Assembly: GCA_023266195.1 (NCBI GenBank)
Contig: JAHFRP010000001.1
Coordinates: forward strand, 372,001-436,000
Reading direction: 5' to 3'
Length of the DNA: 64,000 nt
From: Sulfuricella sp.
GTDB lineage: Bacteria > Pseudomonadota > Gammaproteobacteria > Burkholderiales > Sulfuricellaceae
Positions 18,044 through 25,662 of the stretch are shown piece after piece; positions within the stretch are counted from its first letter, which is position 1; each line of letters opens with the position of its first letter. Under the pieces are notes generated by a model that searched no databases, was not told the origin of the DNA, and saw only the letters and a program-made list of their open reading frames with translations. Position numbers and translations under genes: made by a program.

Positions 18044-19273
18044 ATGGCGCCCGAAGCCATCGAGCCGCGCGCCTTCGACCGCGAGTACGATCTCGCCGAA
18101 CTGCTCGGCGGAGCGCCGCTGGCGCGCCTGGCGCCAATTCTGGCCGACCTGCTGGGCGGCGAATGCCGTCTGGTGTCGGCGAGCGGACAGCGCCTGATCG
18201 GTCGCGCCGAACCGTTCGCAAAGCCGCGCCGAGCCCCGATCAGGCACGATCTCGAACCGCTCGGTTTCATCGAGTCGGAACAGGCGGACGAGGCGCGGCT
18301 CGCGGCCGCCGCCGGGATGGTGGGCCTGCTGCTGCACCTGTCGGCGCGCTACCACATGGCGGCCGAGCTGCACATCGAAACGGTGCAGGAAGATTATGCG
18401 GAACTTCAGCGCAAGCACGCCGCCCTGCAGGAGTCGGAAGCGCGCTACAAGGCCCTGTCGGAACGGCTAGAAGAGCGGGTCAGGGAGCAGGTGGACACCA
18501 TCGAGGCGGCCCAGCGCCAGCTTTATCAGGCCGAAAAACTCGCCTCCATCGGCCAGCTCGCCGCCGGCGTGGCGCACGAAATCAACAACCCGCTCGGCTT
18601 CATCCGCAGCAACCTGAGCACCGCCCAGCAATACGTGCGCAAACTGGAGCCGCTGGCCGCGTCCGTCAAGGCGGGCGACGCGGCGCAGTGCCAGGCCGTG
18701 TGGAAAACGGGCGACCTCGACTTCGCGCTGGAGGATTTCGCTTCCCTGCTGCGCGAGAGCCTGGATGGGGCCGACCGGGTAACCAAGATCGTGGCCGATC
18801 TCAAGGGGTTTTCCAATGTCGACAAGGCGGAAGAGGAAGTCGTCGATCTCAACGACAACATCCGCTTCGCGGCCAACGTCGTGGCCGGGCAGATCAAGGA
18901 CAAGGCCGACCTGGTGCTGGAACTGGGCGCACTGCCCAAAATCCTGTGCCTGCCGGGGCATCTGAACCAGGTGTTGCTCAACCTGCTGATCAATGCTGCG
19001 CAGGCGATCCGGGACCGCGGCCGGATTACGGTGCAAAGCAGTGCGGCCGGCGGCGAGATTCGCGTCCGCGTCAGCGACACCGGTTGCGGCATCCCGGCGG
19101 GGAACCTGGAGCGCATCTTCGACCCGTTCTTCACCACCCGCGAAGTCGGCGGCGGCACCGGCCTCGGCCTCACCGTCAGCCGCGACATCGTGCAGGCGCA
19201 CGGCGGGCGGATCGAGGTGGAGAGCCGGGAGGGGGCGGGGACGACGTTCACGGTGATTTTGCCGATAGATTAA
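18044..19273 (+). CDS. Soluble sensor histidine kinase
   Basis: A 409-aa kinase without membrane helices. The N-terminal ~115 residues form an unnamed, possibly GAF-like sensor. A coiled coil follows (about 120-165), then HisKA with [15 protein letters not shown] (His near residue 185) and HATPase with N box NLLINAAQAI, VSDTGCGIPAGNL and GTGLGLTVS. The catalytic half is clearly related to the kinase at 13860, suggesting duplication within the block. It directly follows the MglA-type GTPase and precedes the REC-ATPase fusion, so the receivers at 16797 and 19404 are the obvious phosphate acceptors (inference). Confidence 0.9.
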   Translation: MAPEAIEPRAFDREYDLAELLGGAPLARLAPILADLLGGECRLVSASGQRLIGRAEPFAKPRRAPIRHDLEPLGFIESEQADEARLAAAAGMVGLLLHLSARYHMAAELHIETVQEDYAELQRKHAALQESEARYKALSERLEERVREQVDTIEAAQRQLYQAEKLASIGQLAAGVAHEINNPLGFIRSNLSTAQQYVRKLEPLAASVKAGDAAQCQAVWKTGDLDFALEDFASLLRESLDGADRVTKIVADLKGFSNVDKAEEEVVDLNDNIRFAANVVAGQIKDKADLVLELGALPKILCLPGHLNQVLLNLLINAAQAIRDRGRITVQSSAAGGEIRVRVSDTGCGIPAGNLERIFDPFFTTREVGGGTGLGLTVSRDIVQAHGGRIEVESREGAGTTFTVILPID

Positions 19274-19278
19274 AAATA

Positions 19279-19390
19279 GTGCCGAGTGCTGAGTTCGTTG
19301 AATCGCTGCGCGATAATTTTACTCAGGACTCAGGACTCAGGACTCAGGACTCAGGACTCAGGACTCAGGACTCAGGACTCAGGACTCGGC
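19279..19390 (+). repeat. ACTCAGG heptamer array with inverted flanks
   Basis: The element starts GTGCCGAGTGCTGAG and contains nine perfect tandem copies of ACTCAGG (19321-19383), ending in ACTCGGCAC. Its start and end are therefore inverted repeats. A 24-base core (19289-19312, with GAATCGCTGCGCG) recurs in reverse orientation in the element at 21648-21735. The 7-base period cannot encode a regular peptide. It fills the gap between the histidine kinase and the REC-GspE gene and could form a long cruciform or hairpin. Confidence 0.9.
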
Positions 19391-19403
19391 ACTCAAGGAA
19401 AAC

Positions 19404-21635
19404 ATGGCTAATTACGCATCACTCTTTACCGGCGCCGCGCCGGGCAGTACGCAGGAACCGGCCAAGGCGGCGGCCTACCGCATCCTGCTGGTGGACGACG
19501 AGCCCAACGTGCTCAAGGCGCTGCTGCGCGTGTTCCGCCAGGAAAGCTATGAAATCGTGCTGGCCAACAGCGGCGCCGAGGCGGTCGATCTGCTGAAAAA
19601 GGGCGCCTTTCACCTGATGATTTCGGACTACATGATGCCGGGCATGACCGGCGCCCAGGTGCTGAAGCAGGCCAAGGCGGTCCAGCCCGACATGATCCGC
19701 ATCATGCTCACCGGCCATGCCGACACCGGCGCGGTGATGGGCGCGATCAACGAGGGCGCGGTCTACAAGTTCATCCTCAAGCCGTGGAACGACGACGACC
19801 TGCGCATCACCGTCGCGCTGGCGCTGGAGCAGTTCGACCTGATCCAGAAGAACCGCTCGCTGCAGAAGGAAAACGCCAAGAAGACCAACGAGATCAGCGC
19901 GCTGTCCAAGATGGCGGTGACCAACCGCAGCCAGCTCGCGATCATGCTCAACAAGCGCGGCCTGCTCAACAACCAGCAAACCCAGGAGCTGCACCGGCTG
20001 CAGCAGACGCACAAGGAGCCGATCATCAAGCTCCTGCTGGAGCGCGACTGGGTGCCGGAAAAAATTCTGCGCGACATCCTGCGCAAGGATTTCCTGGTGG
20101 AGGAGGTCTCCCTTGCCGAGTTCCAGGTCGATCCCGCGATCGCCTCGCTGATTCCGCAAAGCTTCTGCGAGCGGCAATGGGTGGTGCCGCTCAAGCAGAA
20201 CGGCCGCAAGCTGATGCTGGCGGTGGCGGACCCGATGGACGCCGGCCTGGTGGACGACCTGCGCTTTGTTTCCGGCCTGGAAATCCAGGCGGTGATGGCG
20301 GATGTGGCGAGCATCCGCGCCAAGATCGCCGAGGTCTACGGCAGCGAGGATCAGCCTTCGTTCGAGGACCTGGAAACGCTGGTTTCCAGCGTCGATCCCT
20401 ACGAGGGCATCGAGGTGGTGATCGACGACGAGGAGGAGCAGCAATCGCTCGAGGAACTGCTGCGCGGCACCGAGGAGCCGCCCGCCATCCGCCTGGTAAA
20501 CGCCGTCATCCTCGAAGCCATCCGCCTGGGGGCATCCGATATCCACATCCAGCCGCGCACCAAGAGCGTGGTGGTGCGGCTCCGGATCGACGGCGTGCTC
20601 ACCGACAAAATCCATATCCCGCACCAGATTTATGCCTCCCTGGTGTCGCGCCTGAAGGTCATGTCCGAGCTCGACATCAGCGAACGCCGCCGCCCGCAGG
20701 ACGGCCGCATCACCGTCAAGACGCCGCTCCGGATCGTCGATCTGCGCATCTCCACCTTGCCCACCATCAACGGCGAAAAGGTGGTGATGCGCATCCTCGA
20801 CCGTAATTCCGCCGTGAAGAGCATCGAGGGCCTGGGGTTTTCACCGTCAGACCTGAAAAAAGTCCTCAACATGGTGGACAAGCCGCAGGGCCTGATTCTC
20901 GCCACCGGCCCGACCGGCTCGGGCAAGACCACCACCCTGTACGGCCTGGTGCAGCACAACGCCGACCCCGGCAAGAATTACGTCACCATCGAAGATCCGG
21001 TGGAATACTACCTCGACATGGCCGGGCAGGTGCTGATCAAGGAAAAGATCGGCCTGACCTTTCCTCTCGTGCTGCGCTCGATCCTGCGCCAGGATCCGGA
21101 CGTGATCCTGCTCGGCGAGATACGCGACTACGAGACGGCGGAAGTGGCGCTCCACGCCGCGCTCACCGGCCACCTGGTCTACTCTACCCTGCACACCAAC
21201 TCGGCGGTGGCGACCATCGCCCGCTTGTTCGATCTTGGCCTCAAGCCCTATGTGTTGGCCACCGCGCTCGAAGGGATTATCGCCCAGCGCCTGGTGCGAG
21301 CGATCTGCGAGGATTGCCGCGAACCGGCAACACCCGCCCCGGAACTGCTGGCGCGGCTTGGCCCCCTGTTCGAACCGCTGAAAATTACCGCGTTTCACGG
21401 CAGGGGCTGCCCGAAGTGCCACCAAAGCGGCTATCGCGGGCGGCTGGGCGTGTACGAAGTGCTGGCGCCGGACGACAACATGCGCCATCTCATCGCCAGC
21501 GGCGCGAGCAACCTGGAAATGAGCCAGATGGCGCGCCAGATCGGCACCACCTCAATGATCGAAGATGCGCGCGACAAAGTGAACAAGGGCTTGACCACGG
21601 TCGAGGAAGTGCTGCGCGTACTGGGGCCGCAATGA
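19404..21635 (+). CDS. Receiver-domain fused to GspE/PilB-type assembly ATPase
   Basis: A 743-aa fusion. REC occupies about residues 20-140 (VDDEPN, ISDYMMPGMTG, LTGHAD, KPWND). A GspE/MshE N-terminal-like region follows (about 175-310); its QLAIMLNKRGLL segment resembles the c-di-GMP-binding motif of MshEN domains but lacks the RLG start, so binding is uncertain. The hexameric ATPase domain (350-740) has Walker A GPTGSGKTTTLY, Walker B ILLGEIRD, the Asp/His boxes, and the zinc-binding pairs CEDC and CPKC. Such ATPases drive type IV pilus extension or type II secretion. No pilin, PilC or secretin gene is in the window. It is bracketed by two inverted copies of the heptamer element. Domain calls are certain, the machine is not. 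Confidence 0.92.
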   Translation: MANYASLFTGAAPGSTQEPAKAAAYRILLVDDEPNVLKALLRVFRQESYEIVLANSGAEAVDLLKKGAFHLMISDYMMPGMTGAQVLKQAKAVQPDMIRIMLTGHADTGAVMGAINEGAVYKFILKPWNDDDLRITVALALEQFDLIQKNRSLQKENAKKTNEISALSKMAVTNRSQLAIMLNKRGLLNNQQTQELHRLQQTHKEPIIKLLLERDWVPEKILRDILRKDFLVEEVSLAEFQVDPAIASLIPQSFCERQWVVPLKQNGRKLMLAVADPMDAGLVDDLRFVSGLEIQAVMADVASIRAKIAEVYGSEDQPSFEDLETLVSSVDPYEGIEVVIDDEEEQQSLEELLRGTEEPPAIRLVNAVILEAIRLGASDIHIQPRTKSVVVRLRIDGVLTDKIHIPHQIYASLVSRLKVMSELDISERRRPQDGRITVKTPLRIVDLRISTLPTINGEKVVMRILDRNSAVKSIEGLGFSPSDLKKVLNMVDKPQGLILATGPTGSGKTTTLYGLVQHNADPGKNYVTIEDPVEYYLDMAGQVLIKEKIGLTFPLVLRSILRQDPDVILLGEIRDYETAEVALHAALTGHLVYSTLHTNSAVATIARLFDLGLKPYVLATALEGIIAQRLVRAICEDCREPATPAPELLARLGPLFEPLKITAFHGRGCPKCHQSGYRGRLGVYEVLAPDDNMRHLIASGASNLEMSQMARQIGTTSMIEDARDKVNKGLTTVEEVLRVLGPQ

Positions 21636-21647
21636 TTCAGTGCCTCA

Positions 21648-21735
21648 GTGCCGAGTGCTAAGTCCTGAGTCCTGAGTAAAAACCCATCGCGCAGCGATTC
21701 AACGAACTCAGGACTCAGGACTCAGCACTCAGGAC
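21648..21735 (-). repeat. Second copy of the ACTCAGG palindromic element, inverted
   Basis: Directly after the REC-GspE stop, GTGCCGAGTGCT plus AGTCCTGAGTCCTGAGT faces ACTCAGGACTCAGGACTCAG across a core containing CGCGCAGCGATTCAACGA. The core is the reverse complement of the core at 19289-19312. The two elements thus frame the REC-GspE gene as an inverted pair about 2.4 kb apart. This copy has only two to three heptamers per arm, so the array length varies between copies. Confidence 0.88.
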
Positions 21736-21742
21736 TAAAAAA

Positions 21743-22399
21743 ATGTTGGACTGGAACCCAATCGACACCGTCTTTCTCGACATGGACGGCACCCTGCTCG
21801 ACCTGCATTTCGACAACCATTTCTGGCTCGAACACGTGCCGCGCCGCTACGCCGAAAAGCATGGCCTGAGCCATGAAGCGGCGCAGGAGGCGCTGGCTCC
21901 GCGCTACCAGAAAGTGGCCGGCACCATGGACTGGTACTGCGTGGACTATTGGACGCGCGAGCTGGAGCTGGACATCGCCCGGCTCAAGGAAGAAGTGGGC
22001 CACCTCATCGCCGTGCATCCCCATGTCGTCGATTTTCTGTCCGCGGTGCAAGCCAGCGGCCGCCGTAGCGTGCTGGTGACCAACGCCCACCATAAAAGCC
22101 TCGCGCTGAAAATGCACAAAACCAGCCTGGACGGCCATTTCGACGCGGTGATCTGCGCCCACGACCTCGGCTTGCCGAAGGAGAACCCGGCGTTCTGGGG
22201 CAAGCTGCAAGCCGTCGAGCGCTTCGAACCTGCCCGCACCCTGCTGGTGGACGACAGCCTGCCGGTGCTGCGCTCGGCGCAGAATTACGGCATCGCCCAC
22301 CTGCTGGCCGTCTATCGGCCGGACACGCGGCAGCCGGAAAAGGATGTCGCCGAGTTCCGGGCGATACGCGGTTTCGGGGATATTTTGCCGGTGGCCTGA
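21743..22399 (+). CDS. HAD-superfamily hydrolase, YrfG-like GMP/IMP nucleotidase
   Basis: A 218-aa cytoplasmic phosphatase. Motif I is FLDMDGTLLDL near residue 11, motif II VLVTNA, and motif IV LLVDDSLPVL. Length and details such as DWYCVDYWTRELELD and the LGLPKENPAFW region match the YrfG group, which dephosphorylates GMP and IMP in E. coli. Substrate transfer to this protein is by family inference only. It begins 7 bases after the heptamer element and has no clear ribosome binding site. It is the last gene before a lower-GC islet. Confidence 0.85.
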   Translation: MLDWNPIDTVFLDMDGTLLDLHFDNHFWLEHVPRRYAEKHGLSHEAAQEALAPRYQKVAGTMDWYCVDYWTRELELDIARLKEEVGHLIAVHPHVVDFLSAVQASGRRSVLVTNAHHKSLALKMHKTSLDGHFDAVICAHDLGLPKENPAFWGKLQAVERFEPARTLLVDDSLPVLRSAQNYGIAHLLAVYRPDTRQPEKDVAEFRAIRGFGDILPVA

Positions 22400-22461
22400 A
22401 GGGCGCGTCGCGCATTGCACCGGGTGGTGAAAATAAGGCGATGTTTTCCGCGTATAAGGCG

Positions 22462-22854
22462 CTAACAATGAGCATTGCGTAAGCGGAGGAAAACCGAAGG
22501 TGCAATCGCAAGCCAAACCAGGAATAGGACCCAAATACGCCCTGCCAGGAGATTGTATTCATGAAAAACCTCCATCAGAGATCGGTGTTGGAGAACCAGC
22601 CCCATAAAGGATTCGAACATTACGGTGAGGAGCACCCAAACAAGCCCGATAAGCAATGCCTGTCTGTTTGAAGATGGTGGCCATGTGTGAACGACGAACC
22701 AGATAAACGCCCCAACGCAAACCGAGCCAATCAAGGTCGAGAGTTGATGGGCATGCGGCTCAGACATGACTTTCGCGAAAGTAAGTTGCCGAAGGGCACC
22801 ATTCGCAACCGCGATGAAGAGCATTGGAATCCAGGCGAGGATGTAGCGAATCAT
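22462..22854 (-). CDS. Small hypothetical membrane protein
   Basis: A 130-aa protein with about four hydrophobic segments (around residues 3-20, 40-58, 68-90 and 105-122). No motif was recognised. Its base composition is lower in GC than the neighbours, and it starts the islet that runs to about 25170. It faces the HAD gene convergently. Function unknown. Confidence 0.65.
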   Translation of the reverse strand: MIRYILAWIPMLFIAVANGALRQLTFAKVMSEPHAHQLSTLIGSVCVGAFIWFVVHTWPPSSNRQALLIGLVWVLLTVMFESFMGLVLQHRSLMEVFHEYNLLAGRIWVLFLVWLAIAPSVFLRLRNAHC

Positions 22855-22885
22855 GGCGTTACCTATTTAGGGTTTGCACAATAAT

Positions 22886-23007
22886 AGGGGACACAATACA
22901 CACACAGGGAACAGACCACTGTTTTCTGCTACAAAACCGCAAAAACCGTGGTCTGTCCCCTGTTTTTTCGTGGTCTGTCCCCTGTTTTTTGTGTCCCCTG
23001 TTTTTTG
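22886..23007 (+). repeat. GGTCTGTCCCCTGTTTT repeat cluster, left copy
   Basis: The stretch contains several copies of GTGGTCTGTCCCCTGTTTTT and shortened forms, plus reverse copies (AGGGGACA, ACAGACCAC). The same words recur at 24108-24195, so the pair flanks the toxin-antitoxin genes. Repeats of this wording are dispersed in many proteobacterial genomes; no transposase is visible here. Confidence 0.75.
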
Positions 23008-23128
23008 AGGTTTACTCCGTCGCCCTGACAATTCGTCCCACCGTCGTAAAATGTATTCTGAAATATTCGGCGATCTGCTGGTAGGAATAGGTAAATGATT
23101 GTGCAAACGTGGCGCAGTCGTGGTGCCG

Positions 23129-23452
23129 CTAACTATTGCTCCGCTTGTCGCTATGCCTGGTTGAGCGCGGAGCCAGGCTGGAAGGTTTCTCAACCAGGCG
23201 GCCGGAAGCATATTTGTGCAGTACGCTTGCGATGAACGTCTGGTATGGAATGCCTTCTTCCAGAGCGCGCGCCTGGATATCCATCAAATCGGGCGAAGAC
23301 AGCCGGATATTGATTCGCCTGTCCTTGATGAAGGTGGCCGTGGCCGCCGCTTTGAATTTGGCCAGATCGGCTTGCGAAGGGGAGGTGGACTTGAGCTCGT
23401 CTTTTTCATAGGCGGTCAGGATGTCTTCCTCAAAAGTATCAAGTTTTTTCAT
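23129..23452 (-). CDS. CopG/ribbon-helix-helix-like antitoxin
   Basis: A 107-aa protein. Residues about 45-90 (RINIRLSSPDLMDIQARA and EEGIPYQTFIASVLHKY) match the ribbon-helix-helix antitoxins that accompany BrnT-like toxins. The last ~17 residues look like tail read-through with low complexity. Its start overlaps the end of the upstream toxin gene by 14 bases. It should bind and neutralise that toxin and repress the operon (family knowledge). Confidence 0.82.
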   Translation of the reverse strand: MKKLDTFEEDILTAYEKDELKSTSPSQADLAKFKAAATATFIKDRRINIRLSSPDLMDIQARALEEGIPYQTFIASVLHKYASGRLVEKPSSLAPRSTRHSDKRSNS

Positions 23453-23732
23453 CTGGGCTATTCCTCAACAGATAGTTTCGGGTGGCCTTTCTACTCGGAA
23501 TTACGGTCTTCAGGAAGTAGTAATCCGGTTCGTCAACGTAAGGCACCAGGTAAACATAATTATTGAATGACACAACAAGAACACGCTGGTTTGGATATTT
23601 CTCAGGGTTGGCCTGGCACAATTCGTCCAGCAAACCGTCTGCTTCGATGGCAAGCACTATTTCTTCGAAGGAGATACTGCGGTCCTTTTTTAGAATCGCA
23701 TTCTTGTCGTGACTCCAGCGAAATGGTTTCAT
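23439..23732 (-). CDS. BrnT-like ribonuclease toxin
   Basis: A 97-aa protein. It begins FRWSHDKNAILKKDRSISFEE, similar in layout to BrnT (short basic N-terminus, then a ISFEE-like helix), and continues with two beta-strand blocks (QRVLVVSFNNYVYLVPYV and DYYFLKTVIPSRKATRNYL). BrnT toxins are RelE-like fold ribonucleases. The toxin-first order with a downstream ribbon-helix-helix antitoxin fits the BrnTA arrangement. The exact subfamily is uncertain because the sequence is divergent. Confidence 0.78.
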   Translation of the reverse strand: MKPFRWSHDKNAILKKDRSISFEEIVLAIEADGLLDELCQANPEKYPNQRVLVVSFNNYVYLVPYVDEPDYYFLKTVIPSRKATRNYLLRNSPDEKT

Positions 23733-23827
23733 GTATTGATTCTACTATGGCGTGTGCCTATTGTCACCTTGTTCAATGACAATTGGTTCGATGCGCGGAT
23801 ATCGTCGGCTGAAGTCCGGAAAACTCT

Positions 23828-24107
23828 TCAGAGTATCAGCGCCGCCGCCACCTTGCGGCCTTCCGTCACCAGGATGTTGTAAGTCCGGCAGGCGGCCGCG
23901 GTGTCCATCACTTCCAGGCCGACCTGCATCCGGATCAGCGCCTGGGTCAGGCTAGGGTGGGGGAAACGCAGGGTGGCGCCGGTGCCGAGCAGGACGATTT
24001 CTGGCTTGAATTCCAGGATGACCTCGAAATGGGCCTGACTCAGGGCTTCAAAGCCGGACGGCGGCCAGTCGGTAATGACACGGTCGGGCAGCACGATCAG
24101 GCTGGCC
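23828..24107 (-). pseudogene. Truncated duplicate of the Mth938-domain gene
   Basis: Bases 23832-24107 match 25174-25449 over 276 bases in the same orientation, with only two differences seen (T/G in TTTCTGG versus TTTCGGG, and C/T in AATGACACGG versus AATGATACGG). The copy encodes the C-terminal ~92 residues of the Mth938-domain protein (SLIVLPDRVITDWPPSGF onward). It has lost the start and N-terminus, which are replaced by the repeat at 24108-24195. A longer chimeric frame reaching 24217 exists but mixes repeat and fragment and is unlikely to be a working gene. Confidence 0.88.
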
Positions 24108-24195
24108 AGCGGAAAACAGGGGACAGCGGAAAACAGGGGGCAGACCACGGTTTTCCTACAAAAACCGTGGTCTGTCCCCTGTTTTCGCTGTGCGC
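24108..24195 (-). repeat. GGTCTGTCCCCTGTTTT repeat cluster, right copy
   Basis: The cluster carries AAAACAGGGGACAG, AAAACAGGGGGCAGACCAC and the reverse form GTGGTCTGTCCCCTGTTTT, forming a stem around AAAACCGTGG. It abuts exactly the broken edge of the duplicated Mth938 fragment, so it probably marks a recombination point. Confidence 0.75.
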
Positions 24196-24255
24196 TGTGC
24201 AGATCGTGGCTTCGCACGATCTAACCTTAATCGTTAGATTTCTGGCTGCGCGAAG

Positions 24256-24945
24256 TCATAGCTTCCGCACAAGGGTAAGACCATCAGCGACAGGAAGCAT
24301 CGACATATCCACGCGGGAGTCTTTGACGATTTTCTCATTGAGCTCTCGAAGCACCGAAATGTCAGCATCGGTGATTCTCGACCTGAGGTCGGCATCAAGA
24401 ACGTTGGGATCAACGACAGAGCCAAACAGTAGGACGTTGTCAATCGCTATGATCCCGCCGGGACGCAACAAGGAAAGGGATGCTTCGTAGTAGTGGATGT
24501 AGTTGCCCTTGTCGGCATCAATGAACGCAAAGTCGAAGGTTCCGGCTTGGCCGGACGCGATCAAGGTTTCAATGGTATTGAGAGCCGGCCCAAGCCGGAA
24601 GTCGATCCGGTCAGCAACGCCAGCCTCCTCCCAGTATTTCTTTCCAATGTTGGCCCAACTGTCATTGATGTCGCAGGCCACGACAACCCCATCTTTTGGT
24701 AGTGCCAAGGCTACGCAGAGTGCGCTATAGCCCGTGTACGTGCCTATCTCAATTGCCTTTCTGGCTCCGAGAGCGCGGACAAGAAATGCCATGAACTGAC
24801 CTTGTTCTGGCGGAATCTGCATGATGGCGTTGGGATCACTGTCGGTTTCCTCTCTCAGGCGTCTAAGGACGTCTGACTCACGTAACGAGACAGACAGGAT
24901 GTAGTCATAAAGCTCTTTGGTGAATCTGATTTCCGACTTGTCCAA
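24256..24945 (-). CDS. O-methyltransferase, family 3 (CCoAOMT-like)
   Basis: A 229-aa SAM-dependent methyltransferase of the caffeoyl-CoA/catechol type. Motif I is AIEIGTYTGYSALCVALAL near residue 80, FAFIDADKGNYIHYYE gives the metal-binding Asp region, and IAIDNVLLFG follows. The natural substrate cannot be told. Its base composition is below that of core genes on either side, and it sits between a gene fragment and the intact parent gene, which suggests acquisition by transfer. Confidence 0.9.
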   Translation of the reverse strand: MDKSEIRFTKELYDYILSVSLRESDVLRRLREETDSDPNAIMQIPPEQGQFMAFLVRALGARKAIEIGTYTGYSALCVALALPKDGVVVACDINDSWANIGKKYWEEAGVADRIDFRLGPALNTIETLIASGQAGTFDFAFIDADKGNYIHYYEASLSLLRPGGIIAIDNVLLFGSVVDPNVLDADLRSRITDADISVLRELNEKIVKDSRVDMSMLPVADGLTLVRKL

Positions 24946-25163
24946 GGGAATGCTCCGAAAAGAAACCTACGTAAGTTCGATTTGAAAAATGAAATGTAAC
25001 CTGTAAATCTATGCCGCATAATCCATACTGTCAATTTGATCGCATTGATTTATTGACGGTTGTCCGATTAAAATATGTCAAACGATTATTCGAACGCGGC
25101 GCCGCCCATGGCGCACGCTTGGGCTCGCCGCATCCTCCCGGATTCCGTTTCATTCCATCCGGG

Positions 25164-25538
25164 CTACCCGCCCAGTATCAGCGCCGCCGCCACCTTGCGG
25201 CCTTCCGTCACCAGGATGTTGTAAGTCCGGCAGGCGGCCGCGGTGTCCATCACTTCCAGGCCGACCTGCATCCGGATCAGCGCCTGGGTCAGGCTAGGGT
25301 GGGGGAAACGCAGGGTGGCGCCGGTGCCGAGCAGGACGATTTCGGGCTTGAATTCCAGGATGACCTCGAAATGGGCCTGACTCAGGGCTTCAAAGCCGGA
25401 CGGCGGCCAGTCGGTAATGATACGGTCGGGCAGCACGATCAGGCTGGCCTGGTATTGCCGGTGGTTGACGGTGACATAATCGTCGCCATAGGCGGTGAAA
25501 AGGTTGAGGCCGGCGGCATCGGCCAGGTTGAATTGCAA
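25164..25538 (-). CDS. Mth938-like domain protein
   Basis: A 124-aa protein of the Mth938/NDUFAF3-like family, function unknown in bacteria. Characteristic parts are NLFTAYGDDYVTVN, SLIVLPDRIITDWPP and FKPEIVLLGTGATLRFPHP. A TTG start at 25538 is chosen because GGAGA lies six bases upstream and homologous proteins begin there; a longer frame to 25625 would add ~29 residues overlapping the promoter of the divergent aminotransferase gene. The 3' part is duplicated at 23832-24107. The divergent pairing with alaA is common in betaproteobacteria. Confidence 0.85.
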   Translation of the reverse strand: MQFNLADAAGLNLFTAYGDDYVTVNHRQYQASLIVLPDRIITDWPPSGFEALSQAHFEVILEFKPEIVLLGTGATLRFPHPSLTQALIRMQVGLEVMDTAAACRTYNILVTEGRKVAAALILGG

Positions 25539-25662
25539 GGAGGCTCTCCATTTGCGGGATAGGGGTCGGTCGGGTAACATTATAGCTTTTTTACGCAGTG
25601 TGTTACCGACACACCCGATTCGCATGAAGGCTCACCGCAAGCCGATAAAGGATAGCCCCGCC

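Noticed and set aside
19321-19383. CRISPR-like tandem array
   Set aside because: Units are 7 bases with no spacers and no cas genes; it is a heptamer minisatellite.
24108-24217. Start of a longer chimeric gene joining repeat sequence to the Mth938 fragment
   Set aside because: The first ~37 codons are repeat sequence; the frame arose by junction and lacks a supported start.
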